Source of the DNA: Candidatus Helarchaeota archaeon
GTDB taxonomy: Archaea; Asgardarchaeota; Lokiarchaeia; Helarchaeales; HEL-GB-A
Direction of reading: 5' to 3'
NCBI GenBank assembly: GCA_013375405.1
Contig: JABXJU010000002.1
Location: forward strand, 1-62,590
Length of the DNA: 62,590 bases
Shown: piece after piece, positions 27,284 to 36,215 of the stretch
Layout of the letters: each line of letters starts with the position of its first letter
Numbering within the stretch: the stretch's first letter is position 1
Translations under genes and position numbers: made by a program
The notes under the pieces: generated by a model
Databases searched by the model: none
The model's input: the letters and a program-made list of their open reading frames with translations, nothing else
Told to the model about the DNA's origin: nothing

Positions 27284-28300
27284 TTATGAAGTAATTATAT
27301 TAAAAGGAAAGTCTTCAGGCTCTTCTCCTTGATCAATAAAATCTACTTTCCAATCATAGAGCCTATATTTCGATCGTATTGTAGGAGCTTTTGTACTTGT
27401 TCTAATAGCATTGAGTCTACTAGCGCCTGATCCTTTCCAGACCCAAATGGTACCATTTGGTTTATCTATTACTAGTCCTACCTGATCGGAACTCAATCCT
27501 TCAACTTCTTTGAGCTCTTCACCTTCAATCATAAGTATCTTTAGCTGTTCATCTGTGTCCCTCCATTCTAGCTCGGCATCTGTAGCAAGTGGTTTCATAA
27601 CCTGAGGGGAAGGGCGCACATATGATGCTGGAGAAGTAGAAGCAGAAGGGCTCAAAGCTGGTGTTGAAGAAGTAGGCGCAGGGCCGCTCACAGCTGGTGC
27701 TGGAGGGATGGGCGCAGGGATTTTTGTTGAAATTTCCTCGATTTTTGTATCACGTTCCTTAATTTTTTCCGTTAAATCTATAGTTTCTTCTTTTTGTTCC
27801 TCGAGTTCTTCTGAGAGACGCTTGATTATTTTATTTTTTTCTTCAATAATACTATGAAGTTCTGTGATTTCCTTATTTTTTTCTTCAACCGTCTTTAGTA
27901 AACCTTCTTGGTGGGTCGATGAACTATCCATATGGGTCTCAGCAAGCTCTAAAGCTTGAGTTTTATCGTCTAACTCACGGTTTAAAGTTTGAATCTTTAA
28001 GTCTAATTCTTCTATTTTATTTTTCATCAGTTCTGAAATTTTTTGCTTCTCACTTTGAACTTTTTCTATCGTACCTTCTATATCTGAGAATTTTTCGGTA
28101 TGATCTTCAAGTTCTTTGATTCTGGACTTTGTTTCAGCTAAGTTCGTTTTCAAATTTTTTCGAGTATTTTCGGATTCTTCTAGTTCTCTTTCGAGTGCTT
28201 CGATTTTATTCCGATTATCAATCAATAATTGTCCTACAACTTTCCAATCTTTCTCCGGATCTTTTTGGATCTTATCCCAATCAATAACCAGTCCGATCAC
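27284..28300 (-). CDS. Coiled-coil protein with C-terminal gelsolin-like domain
   Basis: A 338-residue protein in three parts. Residues about 30-193 form a long acidic/basic coiled coil with heptads of L, I and E/K. Residues about 194-240 are a Pro/Ala/Ser linker. Residues about 240-338 form a small domain with VGLVIDKPNGTIWVWKG, a following helix beginning SGASRLNAIR, then KVDFIDQGEEPEDF. This order (Asp strand, WxWxG turn, helix, strand, G.EP.xF) is the gelsolin/severin repeat signature. Asgard archaea are known to encode gelsolin-like actin regulators, so a role in the actin-like cytoskeleton is plausible. Only one gelsolin-like repeat is present. The calcium-site residues cannot be judged by eye. 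Confidence 0.65.
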   Translation of the reverse strand: MIGLVIDWDKIQKDPEKDWKVVGQLLIDNRNKIEALERELEESENTRKNLKTNLAETKSRIKELEDHTEKFSDIEGTIEKVQSEKQKISELMKNKIEELDLKIQTLNRELDDKTQALELAETHMDSSSTHQEGLLKTVEEKNKEITELHSIIEEKNKIIKRLSEELEEQKEETIDLTEKIKERDTKIEEISTKIPAPIPPAPAVSGPAPTSSTPALSPSASTSPASYVRPSPQVMKPLATDAELEWRDTDEQLKILMIEGEELKEVEGLSSDQVGLVIDKPNGTIWVWKGSGASRLNAIRTSTKAPTIRSKYRLYDWKVDFIDQGEEPEDFPFNIITS

Positions 28301-28591
28301 TTCCGAAATAATGAGTTAAGTGTAATGAATATGATAATATTTCTAAGAATTGATTTAAATGTATCGTTTAAATTTACTAACTATCCTAAATATCTTACGA
28401 AACCGACCGTGAGGATGACCGTCCTCTGCGTATAAATATATACCCTGCATCCTTTATAGCTTTATAGGTTTTTATGTATAAAAAATTAAATTGAGAATTT
28501 ATTTCAAATTTTGTATTATTAAGAGCATATTATGATTTCGGAAGAAATTTGGATAGATGATGTAATAATGGCGAAAATTAACATTAATGCC
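28301..28591. other. Intergenic region with a short hairpin, no gene seen
   Basis: Almost 300 bases without a supportable gene. A short inverted repeat (GAGGA and TCCTC separated by six bases) lies at about 28411-28426. It is followed by the TATA-like stretch GTATAAATATATAC at about 28430-28443. A tiny open frame of 22 codons from 28531 has no recognisable content. Confidence 0.4.
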
Positions 28592-30268
28592 TTAAAATAA
28601 CGTTTCTATGATTTTCTCAATGGTATCCAAAAGATAAGAATGAGTTTTCCCTATCCTTCTATAATCACGTTCATCGAGTTCATAATACCAGTCGTAAATT
28701 TTGCCTTCATCCCCAATATCATACTCCCACTCGAAGTAATCGCTAAGTTCTTGTGTAATTAATTCTGGTGGAGTAGTGATTATGAATTCGATGTTCCAAC
28801 GATTTAATTCGCCTAGATGTAAAACATACTTCTTTGCAAGTTCAGGCTGGTTTCTAATGGCTGACTTGTAGAGATTCAAAATCCCTTCAGGATAACATTC
28901 ATCAAAATAAGTTGGTTTTTGGATAAAGAATTTAAGGAGGTCTGAAAAGATGGAACTATCTTTTTCAATAGGAGTGTCGGTAAGTACCTCCATTACTTGA
29001 TTATCTAAACCATTATGGATGTTTCCGATAGAATCCCAATGTATTTCCATCTCGACACTATATCGGTAGGGGTCAATAGGAGAATCAGGTAATAATTGTT
29101 TCTCTATTTCCTGACAAATACCTCTGTAAATTTCAAAGCTGTCTTGGACTCGTCCATTTCTGATACACATTTCGGCTAACTGCAAATATTTAAATAGTCC
29201 CTCGAGAATGAGGCCTTCATTATAAACGGATCTAATTAATTCACGAAATTTTTCAAACCACACTTTGTCTCTTTCGTTAAATGGAAAAGATATCCAGCGC
29301 ATTACGTCTAATACAACTCGAAGTTTGTCCCCCACCTTCCAAGGTTTAAGAAGTTCAAAAGGTTCGGTCTGATAAAGATTGTTAAGGTTGGGATATTTAG
29401 CTGAATCCATTTCACCTTCCCAATTTCCCCCAGTTGTCTCTCGAAAAGTATTAAAGGCATCATAAAGTAAACTGGATGCATTCTCATTTTTCCTAATTTT
29501 TGCAGCGATTTCAGCCAATATTAACTCGTATTTTTTAAATAAATCTTCATATTTCCAAGGTCTTTCGCCCTCACAGAGAGGCATCAATTCAGGACGAGAC
29601 CGCAGTAATTGGTCAATAACTTCAATATTTTCTAAAATGGCGATTGGGTCCTGAAAAGTCTTGATTCGGTCTATCATTTTTGCAATCGCTGCGAAATTAT
29701 CCCGTCTTCCCAATTTCCATAGGGGCGTTCTTGCCAATCTTTTTAGGTTCAGTTTTCCCAATCTTTCCAGTTCTTCAAATCTTTCTAGATCCCATCCTCT
29801 CAATATTTTTAGATCTGGTCTTCTCAATCTTTCTATATCCCCTCTCCCCAATATTTCTGCGACTCGTTTTTTCAATCTTTCTAGGTGCTTTTTTGTTAGT
29901 TGGGTATAATCTGGTTCAGGAAGTCCAGCTAGTTCACAAAATTTATAGTCATCTCTATAGAACCACAAGATAAACTGGTATAGGCAATATCGTTCAGAAT
30001 TCCTAGGAACGTGCAAATCCGCGGTCTTAAATTCTTCCCCTAAACTTTTTATCAAAGAATGAAGAGGTTCCTGAAATTTTTCAAGTTTTTTCTCCAGAAG
30101 GAGCGCCATATTGGTATTAGGATTCCAACCCCAATCTTCCCCATGCTCGTAGGGTTCGATTTTACTATAAATGGCCAACTCTCGACTCCATCTTTCAAAA
30201 AGAGATATAAACCTTTTAATAAATTGTTTAAATTGAGGAAATAACTTTTCTATCTTGGTATTTTCCAT
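28592..30268 (-). CDS. Uncharacterised helical protein with an octapeptide repeat block
   Basis: A 558-residue cytoplasmic protein that I do not recognise. The notable part is residues about 128-190, a run of degenerate 8-residue units of the form h-x-x-L-x-R-x-D/N: IERLRRPD, LKILRGWD, RLGKLN, LKRLARTP, LWKLGRRD. They are encoded by tandem 24-base DNA repeats at about 29699-29887. The flanking parts are helical and charged, with many Trp and Tyr residues in the last 200 residues. The repeats could form a short solenoid or an amphipathic helix. The gene stands alone, flanked by the gelsolin-like gene downstream and the IS607-type element upstream. Function is unknown. Confidence 0.75.
   Translation of the reverse strand: MENTKIEKLFPQFKQFIKRFISLFERWSRELAIYSKIEPYEHGEDWGWNPNTNMALLLEKKLEKFQEPLHSLIKSLGEEFKTADLHVPRNSERYCLYQFILWFYRDDYKFCELAGLPEPDYTQLTKKHLERLKKRVAEILGRGDIERLRRPDLKILRGWDLERFEELERLGKLNLKRLARTPLWKLGRRDNFAAIAKMIDRIKTFQDPIAILENIEVIDQLLRSRPELMPLCEGERPWKYEDLFKKYELILAEIAAKIRKNENASSLLYDAFNTFRETTGGNWEGEMDSAKYPNLNNLYQTEPFELLKPWKVGDKLRVVLDVMRWISFPFNERDKVWFEKFRELIRSVYNEGLILEGLFKYLQLAEMCIRNGRVQDSFEIYRGICQEIEKQLLPDSPIDPYRYSVEMEIHWDSIGNIHNGLDNQVMEVLTDTPIEKDSSIFSDLLKFFIQKPTYFDECYPEGILNLYKSAIRNQPELAKKYVLHLGELNRWNIEFIITTPPELITQELSDYFEWEYDIGDEGKIYDWYYELDERDYRRIGKTHSYLLDTIEKIIETLF
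29699..29887. repeat. Tandem 24-base repeats encoding octapeptide units
   Basis: On the plus strand the element CAATCTTTCTA or a close variant recurs about every 24 bases, roughly seven times, within the gene at 28592-30268. The units are diverged but in frame, so the encoded octapeptide pattern is kept. One unit appears to have lost six bases. Confidence 0.65.
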
Positions 30269-30459
30269 TGAATTTTATAAATAATATTGAACCATATAAA
30301 ATTGATGTGATTTGATTGCGCATTTCTCTCTAATTTGAATGTGAATTTTAACAACTATAAAATATCTCTTTAAAGTACATTTCGATGGTTTTTAATAACA
30401 GACTAATAAGTTTATATTTCGTGCTGATGTCATGCCTCCCGCGATTTTATCAGAATTAA

Positions 30460-30696
30460 ATCCCGCGAGGTCAATACTCGTACTTTATCCCAAACTCAGA
30501 ATTGCTCACCTCGTTTGGAACTGAGTTGGTTATTATTAACCGTGTCGAGTCTGATTATAACCAGGAAATCATTGATGCCATGATCGCGATCATCGTCCAT
30601 TTCAGTAGTCGCTTGTACGGTAAACGTCGCGGGCGGAAAAAGAGATCCCAAATTAAGCAAATTTTGAAGCATCCTGAAAAGGAATCGCTGGGTTGA
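30460..30696 (+). pseudogene. IS607-type serine recombinase (TnpA), C-terminal remnant
   Basis: The last 64 codons of the frame, from a TTG at 30502, read LLTSFGTELVIINRVE, then DYNQEIIDAMIAIIVHFSSRLYGKR. This is the characteristic C-terminal half of IS607 TnpA (fGvel..ln...ysqElieDli.Ii..Fs.RlYGkR). The N-terminal helix-turn-helix and the catalytic serine region of the roughly 200-residue protein are absent. The frame is closed by a stop just before 30460, and no continuation was found in the other frames. It is therefore a truncated pseudogene. Confidence 0.75.
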
Positions 30697-30801
30697 ATTT
30701 GCGCAAACGGATAATTTGCGCATTTTGACGGGCGAAGCTTTATATCGCACCATTGACTGTATTTCGTAAGAAGTTAGTCTTAGATTGCTGGGTATACGAG
30801 T

Positions 30802-32268
30802 ATGCTCACCACAGTTATTTTTCGCTTACATCCCTCAGAATCACAAATACCACTGCTGAACGAAATCTTTACCATTTATAATCGGATGAAGCGTAGGGGA
30901 TATCAACTCCTCTTCACTGGAAAATCGGGAATTCAACAGAAATTGATGCAGGTGTGCCATAACAACCCCTACGTTAATACCATAATGATTGAGAATCAAA
31001 CCAAGCTGGAACAGCAGAAAACGTGGCTGGAGAAGCGGGAGAACTACCTGCACCAAAAAATTGAGGTCGTGAAAGGAAAGATTGCCCGAACTAAAGAGAA
31101 GACCCCGAAGGATCGGAGTCTAAAAGGGTTATATGCGCTTTTATCCTCGCTCCAAAATAGGGTGGCGCACCTGATTCTCAAACCCGTCGTATTTGGCACG
31201 AAATCACTGTTTCGGGAACGCATTCGGGGGAAAATTTCTAGGACTGAATTTATAATCCGGCGGGATGCTTCGTTTTGCTGTATTGGCAAGGCGCAGGGTG
31301 GGGTACAAAATAATAATTTGAAGATCTTGCCCAGCGATGCGTTGCGGATTTCGACCTTTCACAAAGCGAAAGGGACAATTCCGAAACGCATTCGAGTTCC
31401 GCTCGCGGTGAATCCGGACCAGAGATCAGCATTCCAAGAAATCCTCCAATTGGACAAATATACCGTGGTAGTAAAACGGCAATTCATCAAAGGGGAATTG
31501 AGATATTATACCCACGTGTCCTATGAAACCCCTGAACCCAACGCGCGCTCTGGGTTTCAGAACGGGGCTATTGGGTTGGATTTCAATTATAATTTTTTTG
31601 TCCTTGTAAATATCGATAGAGATGGGCATTTTCTAAGTTACCAGTTGATTCCGTTTCGCAATTTGCACACCTTTCGGAAAGGCAGGCGGCATGATTACGC
31701 GAGTTTCAAGCTCGAAAAAGTCATTAATTACTGTCTGAATAAGGGAAAGGGAGTAATTATTGAAGACCTCTCCTTTGATCAGTCTTTTTCCTATAATAAG
31801 AAACGCAATCGGAAAATCAATCAATTGAAAACGTCCATGCTTCCCCTTTTAGAGCGTAAGTGTATGCGGAAAGGTATAGCAATCAAGAAAATTCACCCTG
31901 CTTACACTTCAATCATCGGCGAATTGAAGTATTCACGGTCATTTAATTTGTCCAGGCACGTCCTGGCGAGTTATGTGATAGCTCGGAAAGGATTAGGGTT
32001 CACGGAAGATTTTCCAGCCTTCTATAAGCGGTTGCTCGCACAAGTCGGGGGCGTTCTCAAACCCCGTTTGAACCCGAGCAGTCCCTACTATCAGTGGGCG
32101 CAGCTCTATGACCTTTTTAAGCAATGTGGGATAACCTCCTTCAATCCTTCGAAGACTCCTTCCTATAAACCTGCGGCGATAGTGAAGAAGTTAATGATGA
32201 ATGGGGCGAACCCGGCGACGGGCACACAGCCGGATAACCTTACGGCTGGTCTACTCGCGTGTGGGTAG
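30802..32268 (+). CDS. tnpB: TnpB-family RNA-guided nuclease-like protein without zinc finger
   Basis: A 488-residue TnpB-like protein. The basic helical N-terminal half is followed by a RuvC-like domain. RuvC-I Asp is in IGLDFNYNFFVL and RuvC-II Glu in GVIIEDLSF. The segment that usually carries the CxxC zinc finger has none. The RuvC-III segment reads FNLSRHVLASYVIARKGLGF, where the usual DxNAAxNI Asp is not present. This resembles the SxHxAAAxVIARRxLGF branch of TnpB seen with some IS607 elements, as remembered. Typical TnpB proteins cut DNA with a guide RNA from the element's right end. Activity of this copy is uncertain given the third catalytic site. The start is ATG at 30802. Confidence 0.88.
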   Translation: MLTTVIFRLHPSESQIPLLNEIFTIYNRMKRRGYQLLFTGKSGIQQKLMQVCHNNPYVNTIMIENQTKLEQQKTWLEKRENYLHQKIEVVKGKIARTKEKTPKDRSLKGLYALLSSLQNRVAHLILKPVVFGTKSLFRERIRGKISRTEFIIRRDASFCCIGKAQGGVQNNNLKILPSDALRISTFHKAKGTIPKRIRVPLAVNPDQRSAFQEILQLDKYTVVVKRQFIKGELRYYTHVSYETPEPNARSGFQNGAIGLDFNYNFFVLVNIDRDGHFLSYQLIPFRNLHTFRKGRRHDYASFKLEKVINYCLNKGKGVIIEDLSFDQSFSYNKKRNRKINQLKTSMLPLLERKCMRKGIAIKKIHPAYTSIIGELKYSRSFNLSRHVLASYVIARKGLGFTEDFPAFYKRLLAQVGGVLKPRLNPSSPYYQWAQLYDLFKQCGITSFNPSKTPSYKPAAIVKKLMMNGANPATGTQPDNLTAGLLACG

Positions 32269-32270
32269 AT
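32205..32270 (+). ncRNA. Candidate 3' part of the TnpB guide (omega) RNA / element right end
   Basis: The last codons of tnpB contain two clear hairpins. CCCG/CGGG closes a GCGA tetraloop at 32211-32222, and CAGCCG/CGGCTG surrounds a 10-base loop at 32227-32248. A possible outer pairing is CACAC (32223-32227) with GTGTG (32259-32263). GC-rich structure overlapping the end of tnpB and stopping at the element's right end is what TnpB guide RNAs look like. The assignment is by analogy. Confidence 0.4.
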
Positions 32271-32406
32271 GGAGAATTGGTATAGAAATTTATAGATTTT
32301 GAGAGAAATGTATAAATTTTTATAATTAATTTGAAGGTTTGTATTTTCCTTAAAAAATTCGTTAAATTTGAGAGAATGATTTATTTTAATACGACAAAAA
32401 AAAAGA

Positions 32407-34749
32407 TTAGAGCTCAAGAGCCCTTTTTCCAAGTGTTTTATTGCAATTTGGACACTGATCATTATAGCCCTTTTTGAGGTTTTTAACCACTTTCTCTGGA
32501 AGTGGGAAATCGCAGAAAGGACATAAAAACCCAGTTGGTTCGATTTTGGCTTGAAGTGCGGCTTTAATTCCTGCTTCGCATTGTGCAAATTTAGTTGAAA
32601 TTTCTTGGATTGTTGCAGTATCATTCATTTTAGTAGCTAATTTATTCGCTTGCTCAAGTTTTTCTTTTGCTCCCTCAAAATTTTGTTCTGATATGAGAAG
32701 ATCCGCTTTGCTTATAAAATTCGATAAACTTTCCTTCATCATTACCTGTTGAATTTCCCTAACTTGAGCTACTGCTATTTTAATGGTTTCCTCATCATTG
32801 ATACCTTGCGCTAATTTACGAACATCGTTATATAGTTTAAGTGCCATTTCGAAATTTTTACTTTGATAATTAGTTTGGGCTTCTTGAATTGTCTTATCTA
32901 TATTTATTTTGGTATCACATGCTTTAGCTTTTTCTTCAAAAGTTTTAGCTGAATCAGATTTTTGCATTTGTTTTGCAATTGAAACTGCTTCTTGGTACCC
33001 TCTTTTAGCATTTATATAGTCCTTTTGTGCAAATTTGTTGTTGGCATCCTGCAGAACGTTCTGGAGTTTAAGCTCGGACTCACCCATACTACTTTGTATT
33101 ATTTTATCTTCAAGTTCTCTAACAAGAGCCTTATCTGCTAATTCAGTTGCAAAATTCAAGGCGCTTCGATAGGTATTAGTAGCGGCATCAAAGTTTTGCG
33201 ATTGAAATTGTTCCTCGGCAGTTCTTACAAGCTCTTGAATCTTTCGTTTGAGAGGTGTAGTTCTACATTCTTCGATTTTTTGTTCAAAGAAACTTTGCGC
33301 TTCTCGATCTCTAAGCTGGCTAGCACAACTTGCTGCTTCTCGATAAAGTTGGGATGCTTCGTCAAAATTATCAATTTTGAACTGTTTTTCGGCTCTAGAT
33401 GAGGCTTCTTTTAGCTTCTTTTTCAGCGGAAAGTTCTCACAATCACTGATTTTTTGTTCAAGCAAGAGGATTGTCTCTTTTTCACCAATTTTTCTCTCTA
33501 ATTCTAACGCTTGAATGTAATTTTGTTTTGCTTCGTCGTATCTCTCCTCTTGTAAAAGTTGATCAGCCTGATTGATAAATCCTTCAACTTTTTCTGTGAC
33601 AATTAATTCAGCACATTTTCGAATACGGGTGTTAATGGTATTTAAGAGTTCGTTATCTTTAATCCTTTTCGCTAAATCAACGGCAATTTTATATTCTTTT
33701 ATTGCAGTATCATAAGATTTTTGCCTGAAATAATCATCTGCAGATTTCATTAATTCTTGTATTTTGGTAGATCTGAGATTCAATGAACATTCTTCGGCTT
33801 TACTTTCTAGTTCGCTTGCGTAACTGCTATCGTTGAGTAAATTTGCCTTTTGGGCAGCTATTCGATAATTGGATGCAGCCTGTGAATAATCTTTTCTTTG
33901 GACGGCCTGCTCTGCCTGTTTAACTAGTTCAGCTAGCTCGTTTTTTGTTGTTTCAGTTACACTTACTTCGGAAACTGCTGAGACTTCCACAGGAGCAGTA
34001 AACCCCTTAAGAATCTTTAGACACTTTGGACAGAACGTGTTATTTCCACGTTGAAGTACTTTGAGTCGTGGTTCTGGTATCGCTGCTTTACAAAAGGGAC
34101 ATCGGCCTTCTAACAGATCTGGGGGTACTTCTACTTTTGCTGCCTCTGGGGGCCTAAATTCTACTTTCGGGGGAACTGTTGTTGGTGTTACTTCTACGCC
34201 CGTAGGTTTAACTGCAGCTTTTACTTCCGCAGCTGCAGCAGGAGCGGCTGGGGTTATTTTGGGGACAGCAGGAGGCTTCATTTCAACGGTTGGGGGTTTA
34301 ATTTCCATTTTTGGTAGTTTCATTCCAAGAGTTTGATATAACGTTACCTTGCTAAAAAAGTCTGGAGTGTTTATTAGCCTAAACATCAAAAATTCAAAAA
34401 TTTCAGGATCTGACCTGCAGATTTCTGCAAAATCGCGTGGCCACAATCCAGATATATGATATCCCCCACTTTCTAATCTATTAAATAAAACTCCGAAGTC
34501 TAGGTTTTCTTTTTCAGATTTCGCTACGATGAATACAAATTGTCCGCCTAATAATTGACCAGAGGGTAATTTCACATCCTTTAAAGTTTCATTGAGATGG
34601 TAAATTCCTTTTTGTTGAATTAGTTTCCCGATATCAAATAGGAATCTTTCGGAGAATATTACCTCTCCTAAAATTCTCTCTGCAGCAAAAAAGGACAATG
34701 AAACATCTGTTTCTGGATCTGATTCGCTTGCAAATTTCACGTTTAACAT
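32407..34749 (-). CDS. Zinc-ribbon protein with about eight 58-residue TPR-like repeats
   Basis: A 780-residue soluble protein. Parts in order are an unknown N-terminal alpha/beta domain (1-150); a Pro/Ala/Val-rich linker (about 150-215); a zinc ribbon with CPFCKAAIP and CPKCLKIL (about 219-248); about eight helical repeats of roughly 58 residues each, of the form A...F....Y..A...Y..A...A..l.d....e.e.ki..c (about 265-735); and a second zinc ribbon with CPFCDFPLP and CPNCNKTL at the C-terminus. The repeats are TPR-like protein-binding units with long second helices. This is probably a scaffold protein. A neighbouring gene of similar flavour (34867-36069) is encoded upstream on the same strand. 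Confidence 0.8.
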   Translation of the reverse strand: MLNVKFASESDPETDVSLSFFAAERILGEVIFSERFLFDIGKLIQQKGIYHLNETLKDVKLPSGQLLGGQFVFIVAKSEKENLDFGVLFNRLESGGYHISGLWPRDFAEICRSDPEIFEFLMFRLINTPDFFSKVTLYQTLGMKLPKMEIKPPTVEMKPPAVPKITPAAPAAAAEVKAAVKPTGVEVTPTTVPPKVEFRPPEAAKVEVPPDLLEGRCPFCKAAIPEPRLKVLQRGNNTFCPKCLKILKGFTAPVEVSAVSEVSVTETTKNELAELVKQAEQAVQRKDYSQAASNYRIAAQKANLLNDSSYASELESKAEECSLNLRSTKIQELMKSADDYFRQKSYDTAIKEYKIAVDLAKRIKDNELLNTINTRIRKCAELIVTEKVEGFINQADQLLQEERYDEAKQNYIQALELERKIGEKETILLLEQKISDCENFPLKKKLKEASSRAEKQFKIDNFDEASQLYREAASCASQLRDREAQSFFEQKIEECRTTPLKRKIQELVRTAEEQFQSQNFDAATNTYRSALNFATELADKALVRELEDKIIQSSMGESELKLQNVLQDANNKFAQKDYINAKRGYQEAVSIAKQMQKSDSAKTFEEKAKACDTKINIDKTIQEAQTNYQSKNFEMALKLYNDVRKLAQGINDEETIKIAVAQVREIQQVMMKESLSNFISKADLLISEQNFEGAKEKLEQANKLATKMNDTATIQEISTKFAQCEAGIKAALQAKIEPTGFLCPFCDFPLPEKVVKNLKKGYNDQCPNCNKTLGKRALEL

Positions 34750-34866
34750 TTTTACATTTCTTCCAGATGTTTTGTTATACTTATATTAGTTAATTCTATT
34801 TTCTATTCCTTCCGATTAAAAAATCTAACGAATGAATTAAAAATAGTAAGTTATATATGAACCTGT

Positions 34867-36069
34867 CTATTCGGAGACAATTATGGAATCGAGAACATCC
34901 GCCAGCTTGGGGCGTTGTGGCTTTTCACCAGAGGCTGTTGGACTAACGACGCTGATTTCAGGAATATTGTCGTCAAGAATATGAGAAGATCTAGGCCTCT
35001 GAGTTTGAGGAACTGCTAGAGTGTATTTGCTGACGTTGCTTATGATTTCTTGGCTGAGAGTTTTGATACTATTTGATATGAATTCCTTTAATTCAGTCAT
35101 GATTGCGGAGGTATTAATGACCGGTGCGGAAGATGGTTTAGTTTTAGGAATTTGCTGGGATTTAATACTTTCTAAGACGACTTTTTTTATGCTTGTAAGG
35201 AGTTGAGTCTCCGAAGGTTCTGTAGTAGGAGATTCTATCGGAATCTCTTCTAAAACTTCCTCAACTAGGGGAGCTTGTCCAATCTTTTTCATATAGATCG
35301 AGAATAGGGTATAAATGCGTTTAAGTTCAAAATTATCTGAAAGGTCTAGCTTATCTAAGTATTCTTTTGCATCTTCAAAAAAGATGGGTAAATCCTTGGA
35401 TGTTCCCGTAATAACAGCTTCAGAAAACTCTTTTAAATAAAAAAGTCGCTTGGATTGGATGCTTTGTTCAATTATATTAATATTTAACAAATAAATTTTC
35501 GATTCTAATAGAACAAATTGTTTTAAAAACTCCTGCGCTCTGGCAATTTCATCGTTTAATAAATAATCGAGAACAATAGCTGAATATTCAAGAGCGCCCG
35601 CCCAGGATTTTAGCAAGTTACTAACTGTCAAACGAATTTCAATAGCCCTGGAGAAGTTTTGAGCATCTTCGTAAATTTTGGCAATAAATTGAAGTGATAT
35701 GATGATAAAGTAACGACGTAGTGGATTATTAATTTCTTTTTTAAAATGCACAATAAGATCCGTCAAGATTTGGATCATTTCATGTTGGTAATCTTCACAA
35801 ACGCGTCTATCTCCGATAGTGCTTAAAATTGTATAATTTTTTTTATAAAATTCTAAACCTTTTAAAAATACATCGCGATCGTTTAAACGAATCCCTTTAA
35901 GGATTGTTTCCTTCATTTGATTTTGCATTTCTTTGATTATATTCAAATAATTATCTTGAGTTGAAGTAGAGTCTGGTAAGCTTTCTAACTGAGCAAGTTC
36001 TTCGAGTAAGTTTCCTGCAGCTTTCTCAATTTCGTCTAATTCCTTGAACTTCTCTTTCCGCCGGTCCAT
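34867..36069 (-). CDS. Uncharacterised TPR-like helical protein with disordered tail
   Basis: A 400-residue soluble protein that I do not recognise. Residues 1-260 are helical with TPR-like spacing (IYEDAQNFSRAIEIRL, then EIARAQEFLKQFVLLESK). Residues about 265-330 are Pro/Ser/Thr-rich around an amphipathic helix (SIKKVVLESIKSQQ). The C-terminus is a linker ending in KLADVLDSIIVSE. It lies upstream of the zinc-ribbon/TPR gene on the same strand with a 117-base gap, and diverges from the first of two tandem Rag-like GTPase genes. A scaffold or GTPase-partner role is possible by position only. Confidence 0.7.
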   Translation of the reverse strand: MDRRKEKFKELDEIEKAAGNLLEELAQLESLPDSTSTQDNYLNIIKEMQNQMKETILKGIRLNDRDVFLKGLEFYKKNYTILSTIGDRRVCEDYQHEMIQILTDLIVHFKKEINNPLRRYFIIISLQFIAKIYEDAQNFSRAIEIRLTVSNLLKSWAGALEYSAIVLDYLLNDEIARAQEFLKQFVLLESKIYLLNINIIEQSIQSKRLFYLKEFSEAVITGTSKDLPIFFEDAKEYLDKLDLSDNFELKRIYTLFSIYMKKIGQAPLVEEVLEEIPIESPTTEPSETQLLTSIKKVVLESIKSQQIPKTKPSSAPVINTSAIMTELKEFISNSIKTLSQEIISNVSKYTLAVPQTQRPRSSHILDDNIPEISVVSPTASGEKPQRPKLADVLDSIIVSE

Positions 36070-36215
36070 TATTTTTCTCCATCAAATTCTTAAGTCCTTA
36101 GATCAAAAATGGATATTACATAACAATAACCTATTAATAATCTATTTTAATTACAAAATAAAATACCTTATCAATTTCCTTATAAAATAGTAAATTTCAT
36201 GGGGAAGCAAAACGT

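Larger units (their letters stand above)
30460..32270 (+). mobile_element. Degenerate IS607-type element (tnpA remnant plus tnpB)
   Basis: A block with visibly higher GC than its neighbours. It contains the C-terminal end of an IS607-type serine recombinase and a tnpB gene in the same orientation. It ends in a hairpin-rich stretch just after the tnpB stop. IS607 elements make no target duplication, so exact ends cannot be set from the sequence. The right end is probably within a few bases of 32270; the left end is uncertain because the 5' two thirds of tnpA are missing. With the recombinase broken, the copy can only move if another element supplies TnpA. Confidence 0.7.

Noticed and set aside
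28411..28443. Hairpin plus TATA-like stretch as a small RNA gene or promoter
   Set aside because: A five-base stem and a TATA-like stretch occur often by chance in DNA this rich in A and T. I found no conserved RNA motif. I list it only as part of the spacer description.
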